Source: Acanthaster planci
Lineage: Eukaryota; Echinodermata; Asteroidea; Valvatida; Acanthasteridae
Length of the DNA stretch: 62,124 nt
Assembly: GCF_001949145.1 (NCBI RefSeq)
Contig: NW_019091594.1
Span: 97,930-160,053, forward strand
Direction of reading: 5' to 3'
The translations under genes were made by a program, and so were the position numbers. Under the pieces are notes generated by a model. That model had not been told where the DNA came from. It was given only the letters and a program-made list of their open reading frames with translations, and did not search any database. Each line of letters begins with the position of its first letter. Position 1 is the stretch's first letter. This document shows, piece by piece, positions 13,040-23,060 of this stretch.

Positions 13040-14060
13040 AAGAAAGTTGTCATCACATGATTTATTATTGAATTTTGAGTATTAAATTTTTTTTAAATCA
13101 AATCAAATCAAATTTGTGTACATGTTTTTCAAGAGCCAGACTAGAGCACTGTTCTCAACCTGCCTGAACTGATATTAGGCCCATACTCTTAGCCCATACT
13201 CTTAACCCACCAGCTAGAACTTCAAGGGTCTAGGAACAAAATCGTCATGATCACATCATCACATGATTTATCATTGAGTTTTGAATATTTAACTTTTGCC
13301 CGTATATACATGTAGGTTCTGTACATGTTTTTCAGCAGTCAGACTTTGGCACTGCCCTCGATGTGACTGAATTGATGTTAGGTCCATCTTAGCCCACCAG
13401 ATAGAGAAGGTCCAGAAAAAAAATCATTATGACATCATTAGGTGTCACGTCACATGGCATTAAAGGTGCATCCCCTAAAGCCCCGTATAAAAGTTCCGAT
13501 TGGATTGAAACTTGGCAGGTAGATACCAAGAGAAGTGTTAGAGACGAAAATTTACATCAGCCTTATCTCCTTGTGTATGTGCCCAATTGGTTTGAGTCCT
13601 TGCAGATGTCTAGAAAGGGAAGTGTTGTAGACGAAAATTAACGTTGAAAACATCATGATCATGACATGACAAAGTACACATCTGATTGGGTTGAAACCTT
13701 GCAGAAAGAAAGGGACGTGTTAAAGACAAAACTTGGCCTGATGTGATGATGACATCATCACATGACAAGTCAAGTGACATTAAAGGTGCACTCTTCAAAG
13801 CACAATACATCCTGAATTGTATGTCTGATTGGGTTCAAACCTTGCTGATATCTTGAGAGGAAAGTGCTTTAGATGGATATTGACCTGATGTGGTGATGAC
13901 GTCATGACATGAAATGTGCACTCTTTTTCGGCACTATATCTCGTGAAGTACGTGTAGATATCCGATTGGGTTAAAACATGGCAGATAGCTAGAGACGGAA
14001 GTTTCATGGATGAAAATTGACCTCATGTGACGATGACATCACATAATGAAAAAATTAAGT
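13040..14060. repeat. Degenerate tandem repeats with TGACATCATC motifs
   Basis: Two ~205-bp units start near 13050 and 13255; both contain ATCACATGATTTAT and TGTACATGTTTTTC. They are followed by five shorter units, each carrying a variant of GATTGGGTTGAAACCTTGCA (about 13498, 13588, 13687, 13826 and 13965). The spacing in this second block is 90-140 bp. Most units include TGATGACATCATCACATGAC-type sequence. Related TGACATCATC-rich DNA borders the gap at 33899-34823. Confidence 0.65.
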
Positions 14061-14872
14061 CATGACGACTTTATCATGGGTTCTGTAATATGATTAAATA
14101 TGAACTTTTTACATTATGTACACATTTTTGTTTGACCATTGACTTCTGCTTGGTACTTTGATGAAACTTTTCTATAATACTCATCTTTAACATGAGCAAA
14201 GACTGTTTATCTGAAAGCCGAAACAGCGTGTTTGTCTGCTGTCAAACGTATCTAGTTAATACTATATTCATTTCCAAAATTTAATATTTTACAGTATAGA
14301 AATATTAATGGATACCAGTAGATAAACTCTCCGTCTTGAACAGAGTTCCGGTTTTAGACATGAACGAACCAATTAACACATCAAATGAAACCCGATAATT
14401 TTCCCATGCTGAAAACGGTGTGTGATGTGCATATTAATACATGCAGATGTTAGGTCAAAGAATCCATTGAGAAAAACAGATACAGCACATGCAGCGCCAT
14501 CTAATCTAATGGATATGCCTACTCCAGGTGATAACAGTGGAAGTAAAAATGCATGGAGAGTGCTTATAAGGCCTGCACAGTGCAATCTTTAGGTGGGAAA
14601 ATTTGAAATTTGTGCCTGGACTTTTAAAGTTTGTGCAACCACAGATAGGCCCCCTATTGCTACTAAAACTGTGCGCAGTGATACAATTCGTATGGTACAT
14701 GAATTGCAGGCAACAGTTGTGCGTAATAGACTGGCATTTACTACATATTTTGCACAAATTTAATGTAAGCGTCAGGTCTATTGCTGGGTCCGTTTTGGAG
14801 AGTGATTCGTGCTACATGATCACCTGATGATGCATGTCTCAGGTACTGTACATGCTGGCCATGATACACATA
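14061..14872. other. Intergenic, no gene seen
   Basis: Only short overlapping ORFs on both strands, with no recognisable domain. Confidence 0.4.
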
Positions 14873-15266
14873 CAGTGGAACGTCACTATACCGAACACCG
14901 CTATACCAAACATTTGGCTGTACCGAACATTGTCCTTGGCTCCCAATATTTTGTGCACAAAACCTACCGAACATTATGTAGTTGCAAATCAACCGAATAG
15001 CAATTTTGTAACTCAAGATTCCATAAAAACAAGAATAATTAACAAATACTTTCTAGAAACCTCAAACATGAATGCAACGGCAAAACATCACGAAAACAGC
15101 AAATCATAGTATAGTATCACAACAGGGTGCACTTGAGTTAGACAAGAGAGGGCGCTATTCAACATGGCAACAAAACTTTCGGCAGTTAATTTTGCTATAC
15201 TGAATGACCACTGTACCGAACATTTATTGTGGACCCCGTCGTGTTCGTTATAGCGGCGTTCCACTG
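14873..15266. mobile_element. Tc1/pogo-like MITE (394 bp)
   Basis: The ends are inverted repeats: CAGTGGAACGTCACTATACC on the left and the complement of CAGTGGAACGCCGCTATAAC on the right. Both ends are flanked by TA, the target of Tc1/mariner/pogo transposases. The interior has repeated CTATACCGAACA-type phrases and no transposase. Confidence 0.75.
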
Positions 15267-16635
15267 TACATGTACATGTATGTCAGACAAAATTTCACCC
15301 CTTGTGTAAGCTTTTCGGTGAATATTGCCTCGTATGAGTGATGAAATTCCCCTGTTGATATTTGGACTTACTACTTGGCTTACTACTTCCGTTTAAAAAC
15401 AGCCTTAGAGCCATTAGGTATAATTAGAAAAAAATTCTGTAATAAATGCAGAATCCCAGACAAAACTGACAATCAGGGAAAATAAGGATTTTGAAACCTT
15501 CCTCAGAACTAGGTACTGCACGTAGTTTGTTATGGAATTCTAGCCTTTACTCAGTTTCCTAGTTTCACTGGTGCCTGTCTCAATAATTGAGACAGCCAGA
15601 GACTTCTGAGGGAATGGAAACCAGTCTATCCCAGCATCCCTGCCCATTTGACTGCCAACCTCATCCCCATGGGTATGCCACATGTACACCATGTTGGTTC
15701 CCACTATACCATGCATGATTTTAACCTTTGGTTAGTAAGATTTAAATATCCCACTATTTGGAAGATATAAATTAGCACTGGTCAATGTGTTTATGCACTA
15801 CACAAGTATACGGAGGCGTGCTATGCAATGAGATTACATGGGCTTGAGTGGGTAGCTTTTGAAATACATGTACGTCTGTGATTCACTTTATGTGTACATG
15901 TATTCATCCTGAATAGCCAGTCTGCATCATATTTATATTCTACACGACCTGGGGCAAGTGAAGCAACATGCATGCCGCCACCTCCTAATCATTATCGGTG
16001 TATTCAAAACCCTTTTTTCCTGGCACACATGAACAGTGTTCTCGGTTCGTTGATTATGAATGCCAAAGTGCAAATAAGAGGGCAGCTGTGCTTAAATTCA
16101 AGACAGCAGTCGCTGTTTTAATAAAAGATGAGATGATATTCACTATCTTACCATAAATCAAATCCCAAAATATCCATATACATTTAAAATGATGAGTTAT
16201 GTAATTTTCTCCTACAGCCATGAATGTTAGCCTTCGGTTGTGTTTTTGTTTTAATGACTAGTTTCTATTTTATGCAACAAAATTAATGTTTAGTTGTGGT
16301 ATGTGCCTAGTGTCCGCCATCTTTGCCCTTGACATTCTCCCTCCATTCCCCAGTAAGTGGGGAGTGAGGATCCTGTTTGCGAATAGTGTTCACACACTGA
16401 TTCTCATCATTTGGAACCTTGTTCTCGTGTTTGTTGAACATGAGAACAGGGTTCCAAATAGGCCCCATGACTCCCTCTACAAATTACACAGTTCAAGGGA
16501 TCAGCCCTGCAGTGACGTCTAATTCAGGAGCAAGCTCTAACAAATGACTGTTTCGGGGCAACTCTTTCCCTTTCTCAAGGGCTAGGATATTTTCTTATAA
16601 AGTGTCCAATTGTGAACAATAAAGAAGTTGGTTTT
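15267..16635. other. Intergenic, small hairpin
   Basis: No gene recognised. About 16409-16460 forms a short perfect hairpin (ATTTGGAACC...GGTTCCAAAT with GTTCTCGTG/CATGAGAAC). Confidence 0.45.
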
Positions 16636-17016
16636 CTACTTTGAGTACATGTTGGGGGCTTGAACCGCATTTTCCCCTCCATCTGCTGGAAAGACTTCTC
16701 GAATCATAGAATTAACATGGTCAGGCCAACTTCGGTGTTTGCTGAAGTTGAGTTCAGCCATAGGGTTTGCCATAGTGAGACCACAGAAGACAGATGCTTT
16801 CATCTTGCTTAGATCAGTGGCTGTGCATGTGGTGCCAGTTGGAGCTAAGACTGACACTCTCTCACTCTGCCATGTGTCAGGTTTGGCAAGCAACCATGAC
16901 AGTCCATTGGTCCAATGGAAGCCCTGACCTAACTCTGAAACCAGGAGTCCTCTAGTGATGTCATCTGCTGGGTTGTCGGCAGAACGAACATAACGCCATT
17001 CACTGCCAGTGGTCAT
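16636..17016 (-). pseudogene. BEL/Pao pol fragment after RNase H
   Basis: The minus-strand ORF contains WRYVRSADNPADDITRG, matching the conserved block (W.YV.S..NPADD.TRG) that lies between the RNase H and integrase domains of BEL/Pao Pol. It is followed by a Leu-Leu-Trp-type segment (WTNGLSWLLAKP). The frame ends before any integrase catalytic domain, consistent with truncation. Confidence 0.75.
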
Positions 17017-17518
17017 AGGCTGGATTTCAGCGATGTGTGTGCCAACAAAGACTTTGAAGCAACATGATTCAGACTGTACTATGTCAGCACGGTAGTTGAG
17101 TCATTCCACATCATCACATACTGGATTTCAACATCAAGCATCTTGGTGATGAACTGAGCAAACTGTGTACCGACTTGGGTTGCCATGAGCTCTAAGCATG
17201 GCATAGACATTCGGCAATGCATAGCCAATCGACACTAAGCCAGGACAAAACTGAGGAAGACTTGTCCATGAGGGTTTACAGACCAAATGTATGCCATTGC
17301 CCATACAGCCTCTCCGATTAATCACAGAACACATGCAGAGACCTCTGGACAGCAGCACTGTCAACATGGGAAGGAGTGAAGCATCGTGGGAATTGTATGG
17401 ACGGGATGTGCTAAGGTTCTACACACCAGTCATTCCACTTCTGCTTGATGTTGTAGTCGGTCACAACTTCGTCCCAGTCCAGCCTTTTCAACCACAAGTC
17501 TTGTATGATCATCTTGGC

Positions 17519-18385
17519 TCAAGCTAGGGGTTCAAACTGATTGGCCAGTACTTGAAGGGCATTGCGTTTAGTAAGTGCTTGGTTTTCAGGGACTTTGGCC
17601 GGGCCGCAAAGCTTGTCACTCCTGCAACCTCTTCTCAGGCCCAAAGCTGGTTCCAATTTACACCCAATGTTGTCCAGGGAGAGAGAATGAATGTGATGAT
17701 CGGAGTGGACCTCAGCAGGCAAATTTTCCACCACTTCAGGGTGACTACTGGCATGTTTAAACATCTAAAACCCAGATTCACGGAGACACTGTCTGGTGCT
17801 CGCAACAAGTTCTCTTGCTTCTTCCTCACTGTGACGACTGGCCATTTGGTTGTCAACATATGTTTCTCCCTCAATGGTTTTCTGAACAGAGGGATGTGTT
17901 GCACTTTTATCTTTGGCGGCCTTCTGCAAGGCAAAGGTAGCACAGCATGGGCTACAAGCAGCCCCGAATGGAAGCACCAGCCACTAGAAAACCAACCAAT
18001 CATCTCGTTTTGTATCCCACCAAAGAAATTGGAACATGGGACGGTCTTCTGGAGACAACCTCACCTGGTGGAACATCGCAGTTATTTCACCTGACACGGC
18101 GACCCTGCCTTGACAGAATCGCCATAGCACCTCCATCAAGCCAGGATTCAATGTAGGGCCAGCTAAAAATTCATCATTGAGATTCTGGCCCATGGATTCA
18201 AAGGAACAGTTTAACACAAGTCGGTACTTGTTGCTACTGAGAACCACATTGTATGGGATGAACCAACCTGGAGTCCCCATTGCCTGAACCTCAGCCACTG
18301 TCCCGAGTTCCTGGACCTGCCCCTGCTTCTTCAGCTTTTGGATGTATGTGGTAAAGAACTCTGCCACTTTTGAGTCTTTGTCCAT
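17519..18385 (-). pseudogene. BEL/Pao reverse transcriptase, frameshifted
   Basis: The frame from 18385 to 17984 carries the RT blocks YRLVLNCSFESMGQNLND and TAMFHQVRLSPEDR. The frame shifts, and 17977-17765 then carries FGAACSP and a YVDN box where BEL/Pao enzymes have YVDD. A third frame (17764-17519) carries TKRNALQVLANQFEPLA, equivalent to the (T/S)KR..LS....FDPLG block. The frame changes and the altered active-site box make it non-functional. Confidence 0.8.
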
Positions 18386-18699
18386 CTTTTTTTTATGTGC
18401 ACGGGCAAGGGGTTCAACAGCTTGTGGGGTGCCTTATGGTGGACTGGAGCCAGGTTTCCACAGCAGTGGTGTCTGCCAGTGTTGTATTCCTTGCACCTCC
18501 ACTTGTGTAGTCTTCTCAAGGATTTGAATGGCAAGCTTATCATGTCGGGAGCGTGTTGCCTCCTTTTCGTGTATGTGAGGCAATCTATCAGTGACCACGA
18601 ATCTTTCCATCATTTGATAAAGATCATGTTCAGGCTGCTGACATCTTGTGAACAACACCTGCTGAGGGGTTGCTAACTTGCCTGGATGCTGAAGTCCCT

Positions 18700-19215
18700 G
18701 TCTTCCTTGGACTGTCCTTCCGAAGAGGGTCTTTACTGCGACGGGCGAACTAGTTTGGGACCAGTTCTCACCTCAGTTGACAGAGTCAACTCAATATGAT
18801 CTGCCCCAATCAAAACTGCAGGTTGCTCTTTGTGTGCGTTGAATAGAGGCTACTCTCTGACATGTGGCCACTTAGTTTGCAGCTTTTGTGCCGATAGACT
18901 ATAGTCAGCTACCTGGTAGTTGAAATTCCTCCCCAGTGAAGGCGCGCTTGATCTGGGCCTTCTGCTCAGGATCACCTCGGGCAGAAACAGTGAAATCACC
19001 ACACTTGCCCCTCCAGTCAGTATCTCCTACGACCGTCACTTGCTGGCCGAGCGGTATGAACTTTGTACATGTAAGTCCTGGTGGGTTGTGGCTCCAAGTG
19101 TTTCTTAGCCTGTGATCTTGCCGGGGGCATTCCTTCTTCCCAAGTTTCTTCTGTGATCTTTCATGAAGGATGAGTCCTGTAGGACCAGTCTTGTCCTCAA
19201 GCCACTCTTTCAGCA
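18700..19215 (-). pseudogene. BEL/Pao protease-region fragment
   Basis: Reading the minus strand from 19215, an open frame runs to 18905 and contains a Glu-Trp-Leu-Glu segment. After stops it continues as a piece with LIGADHIELTL, resembling the (V/L)LIG.D......L block between retropepsin and RT in BEL/Pao Pol. The identification rests on this block and on its position between the gag-like and RT pieces. Confidence 0.5.
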
Positions 19216-20043
19216 TTAACCACTTCCTGCCGGGGACTCCGAAATCAGAGACGTATGGTTTATATTCATGGCCAGGGTCTCCGAACTCGGACAAAGGAAA
19301 CAGGGCCCTGTAACAAAAGACTGTACTCCNNNNNNNNNNNNNNNNNNNNNNNNNNNNNNNNNNNNNNNNNNNNNNNNNNNNNNNNNNNNNNNNNNNNNNN
19401 NNNNNNNNNNNNNNNNNNNNNNNNNNNNNNNNNNNNNNNNNNNNNNNNNNNNNNNNNNNNNNNNNNNNNNNNNNNNNNNNNNNNNNNNNNNNNNNNNNNN
19501 NNNNNNNNNNNNNNNNNNNNNNNNNNNNNNNNNNNNNNNNNNNNNNNNNNNNNNNNNNNNNNNNNNNNNNNNNNNNNNNNNNNNNNNNNNNNNNNNNNNN
19601 NNNNNNNNNNNNNNNNNNNNNNNNNNNNNNNNNNNNNNNNNNNNNNNNNNNNNNNNNNNNNNNNNNNNNNNNNNNNNNNNNNNNGGGGACAAAAGCGCTC
19701 CACCACCGCAGCGATGAGCCACACAGCACCGCTGCACGCTAATCTGGCCCCTATTGAAAAGAGGTCAGCTGTGCACTGAGCCAGGTCCTTGAACAAAAGA
19801 AAGTTACATAATACTGCACAATCTGGGCTCTTTTTACAAGGCTGCAGGCCTGGCTGAAATACTCGGGCATCAATGAAGGTCACCTGTCAACTTAGAGTAG
19901 TGCCTAAAGATAACTTCGTGTGGCTATAAACGACCGTTAAATGAAATGGTGAATTTTTGGAGGATTTTGAATACGGAAAAAATGATAGTCATGCCAGCCC
20001 AGCATCATCAACATTGAAAAATGCCCTGGCATGAAGTGGTTAA
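19216..20043 (+). mobile_element. piggyBac-like MITE, copy B, nested in BEL/Pao
   Basis: It is flanked by TTAA at 19216-19219 and 20040-20043. The left end is CCACTTCCTGCCGGG; the right end is the complement of CCACTTCATGCCAGG. The interior matches copies A and C (for example AATCTGGCCCCTATTGAAAA, and ACTCGGGCATCAAT). A run of 355 N (19330-19684) lies inside. Insertion into the BEL/Pao body dates it as younger than that element. Confidence 0.8.
19330..19684. other. Assembly gap (355 N)
   Basis: Run of N. ORFs drawn across it are meaningless. Confidence 0.99.
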
Positions 20044-20219
20044 CACCATATGTGTCTAACCCTTTTCCTTCTTCCACATCTTGGACAGGAATTCAGTATG
20101 CAACTTCTCTGGTAACTTCAGGGCCTATTCCACATTATCCTTATAATTCTTCAGTTCTGCCTCAAGCTTTAGATGCCTTGCAGTCTCGACCAGCATCGTC
20201 AGTTCATCATTAAGGTCCC

Positions 20220-21089
20220 TCAGGCCAGCCCATTCATCATAGGTGAGGTTTGCACGTTCTCCAGCTGAGTCAAGAGGCCCTGCACAATTCTTCCTTTGTC
20301 TCCAAAGGCCTTATCAAATTGTTTCATTGTGGTTGCATAAGCCTTATCGCCCAGGATCATGTTGCGATCTACCATCGTAAGACGTTTTCTGCCTCGATTG
20401 CTATGTAGGTTAGCAAATTTTGTCGCCTCTGGTAGCTGGAACTCTGGTTTGCTCATGATGCTCTCACAATGACCGGAATACAATGTATTGCTTCACATTG
20501 TGTTCATCATCAAACTTCAGTACTTCCAGCTTTGGCACTGTCCACAAACATGCCGTAACATGATAAGGTGCCTCGTGTCTGTGGGCAGTCGTTTGAGTAG
20601 ACTTGTTATTGACCTGCTTATTGGAGGAGTCATCATCCAGAAGGTCAGTTCTGTCTGAGCAATGCAGCTCATCGCTATGGTGATCAGAGGATTTGCTGCT
20701 GTGGTTAGACTGCAGTGAGTCTTGGCTCGTTGTAGTATCAACAATTGGGTGGACTGCCCCCCCCTTTCCAACTCCGAATCTGCCTGCCGGTAGTTGTCCT
20801 CTAATTGCCTTTCACGTTGTTCTGCCATGATACAAGCCTCCGCTTAGAGTCGTTGTGTAGGAATGCTTTCATGTTGAATGCTCTCTCCCGTCTCTGCTGC
20901 CTCTCAACAAATGCATAATCTCTATTCGTCTACTGCTCTCCTTAATTCCTGTAGTCGCCTTTGTGCATCATTCCCAGCTAGCTGTCACTGTATCTCCGAC
21001 TGGGAGACTGACCTGGATGAACTGCACACCGAAGGAGGTTTCTGTGCATTCGTAGGTTGCCGGGAGACATCAGGGGCTGATTCACTCAT
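20220..21089 (-). pseudogene. BEL/Pao gag-like remnant
   Basis: A minus-strand ATG at 21089 begins a Ser/Gln-rich N-terminus (MSESAPDVSRQ...). Coding sense continues through frameshifts as a Gln/Arg/Glu-rich stretch (20828 onward, RERQLEDNYRQADSE). It then passes a VPKLEVLKFDD block and YATTMKQFDKAFGDKGRIVQ, which resembles the L...FG....I pattern of BEL/Pao gag proteins. At least two frameshifts are present. Gag would form the particle core. Confidence 0.55.
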
Positions 21090-22194
21090 TAGACTAGGTG
21101 GAAGGTTGAATTGATGATCTTGTGTAAGATAAGCAGGGATGTATTGCAATCTGGAGGGTCAAGTAGCTGATAAATTAAAGCAGATGTTGTTGAAGATAAA
21201 TGAATAAAGTGATGTTAATATTGTCAAAGAAAGTTTCATATAAGTGAAAATAGTACACAAAGAAGGGTAAGTTGTAAAATGTACTTGTCTCCAGTGATAA
21301 CGGTGTCGGTTCTGTTAAGTGCCTGGGCAACACAGTTTGTGATGCTACCCAGTGGCCACAAAAAACCTGTGGAGGAAACGTGGGTGCAGCCCGGATGCTT
21401 AGCGGAGGTGCACTCTTCCTGAACCGATCGGAAATGTTCAAGAGGAAGGGGTGGATGAGTCTGGTGTAGCAGGGTGTTTCGCTTGACCGAGAGTGAATTC
21501 ACGTAGCCAAAGGACTCTATGTAATGGAATGGCTGGCATTCCTGGATGCATAAGATGATGTACATGAGCACTGTGCAGAAAACCTAAAAGGCATGTCGTA
21601 CAAAAAACGAAAAGACATTATGGGACATGACATGTCGCATGTCTTGGTATTCTGCAGAAGCTAAATTTTGATTCTTGACCCAGTAGTTCCAAGGACAACA
21701 TTATTATATGGTGGTTAAACAATGGGAACTTTTTTCCCCGCCATACCTGTACCTGAGGTCATAGTATCAACTTCATGCTAAATAGGTGTGTTGGTCTAGT
21801 CTTTATGTCTTTGTCTTTATGTCTTCCTATGTCTATTACATGATGGAAGTCTAGAGTTTAGGCATTGGATTGGCTGGGTATTTTTGTTTGTGAAAACAAA
21901 GCTTGTTAACTTGCACGTTGTTGGTAGATGTCCTGAAATTTGAAGTGGCTGAAAATGATCACTATTTAGGCTTGAATGGTTTTTTGGTATTATCTAATAG
22001 TGGTGTTTTTATATATATATAAAAAATACCAACTGGTGATCCTTAAATACCGGCAAAGACTGTACGGAATTTCAGTACCTTGGTATTGTTGCTAATAGAT
22101 AGAAGAAAACCACCATATCACCATGTTTCATTCTATTAGTGGTACAAGCCATCCAGTGTTATATGTCTGCATTTATCACTTATAGTAGAGATAC
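21090..22194. other. Intergenic, possible BEL/Pao leader or LTR side
   Basis: No coding region recognised. By position, the left part should contain the 5' leader and LTR of the BEL/Pao element, but no repeat partner exists in this window to confirm it. Confidence 0.35.
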
Positions 22195-22555
22195 TACACA
22201 TGTGGCCTAGTATTTCGGGTTTGTAGCTTCTGATCGTAGGGTCGAAGGTTTGAATCCAGCTGGTGGCAGCATGTTGCGATCTTGGGCAAGTCACTTTACC
22301 CCCATGTGCCTCTCTCCACCCAGAAGTAAATGAGTACCCTTGAGGGCAGATTTGGTTGTGTTTTGAATAGCTGTGTGTGCCTGATAGGGCTGCATCAGCT
22401 GTTATACACCCCGGGAGCTGAGATGGTTTTAGGAATGTTCAGTTGTTTTGAGCCCAATTTGCAGGGATAATAATACGCCTTGAGCACCCAGCAGGGTAGA
22501 TACATGTACCGGTACATGCCCAATAAATTGGTATTATTGTTATAATTGTCTGGCT
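22195..22555 (+). mobile_element. tRNA-derived SINE
   Basis: The head contains an A-box-like TGGCCTAGT (22203-22211) and a B-box GGTTTGAATCC, the internal RNA polymerase III promoter of tRNA-type SINEs. The body follows (CTTGGGCAAGTCACTTTACC, CCTCTCTCCACCCAG). The tail has CGCCTTGAGCACCCAGCAGGG and ends in an AT-rich ATTATTGTTATAATT run, typical of SINE 3' ends. It lies about 350 bp upstream of the MLH3 start codon, in the same orientation. Confidence 0.75.
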
Positions 22556-22901
22556 GGACTTGGTAACATGAAAATTCAGTGACTGCTAACCCACCAGCCA
22601 AAAGCCCTTGGAGTTTTATTATTCCCCGTTTGTGATTTGTGATATTGGAGTAGCTTTTAGTGACTGACTGGAAGTGAGAAGTAGTTGTTGACATTCTCAA
22701 GAAATGTCTCCGCTTATTGTCTCTGCTTTTTCATGATGTACACTTATAGCCCACTTTAAAGAATATCATGGTATTTTCATCATGAATATTGCAGTACAAA
22801 AAAATGCAATACCGTCCAAGCCTGTCACTAACAAAATTGTGTTTTTTGTATCTGAAGCAGCTTTGATTGGTGCGACTAGACAGTGACGCAGAGGCATCAC
22901 A

Positions 22902-23060
22902 ATGATTCGTTTACTGCCACAAGAGATGAGGTCTTGCTTTCGCTCTGGCATAGCCATCCCAAGCATTGTGCAGTGTGTTGAGGAGTTAGTATTGAATGCT
23001 GTGGATGCCCAGGCAACATGTATTGCTGTGAGAGTAGACATTCCTAACTGCCGAATACAG
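22902..23060 (+). CDS. MLH3: MLH3 exon 1
   Basis: Residues 1-53, phase 0 out. The ATG at 22902 is chosen because [16 protein letters not shown] aligns end to end with the start of other MLH3 proteins. It contains ATPase motif I ([10 protein letters not shown]; catalytic Glu28 and Mg-binding Asn32). The donor is GTTTGT. Confidence 0.95.

Larger units (their letters stand above)
16636..21089 (-). mobile_element. Decayed BEL/Pao LTR retrotransposon
   Basis: On the minus strand, gag-like, protease-region, reverse-transcriptase, RNase H/connection and early integrase-region fragments follow in the order expected of BEL/Pao elements. All are broken by frameshifts and stops. A piggyBac-like MITE (19216-20043) with an assembly gap lies inside it. 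The integrase core is missing below about 16636. I could not identify LTRs or a primer binding site. Such elements replicate through RNA inside cells, and this copy is non-functional. Confidence 0.8.

Noticed and set aside
13040-14060. CRISPR-like array
   Set aside because: Units are long and diverged with irregular spacing, in an intron-bearing animal genome; it is an ordinary degenerate tandem repeat.
18905-19883. Several long ORFs spanning 19330-19684
   Set aside because: They are produced by translating a run of N.
22205-22275. Functional tRNA gene
   Set aside because: A and B boxes are present, but the cloverleaf stems are not intact and the sequence continues into a SINE body.
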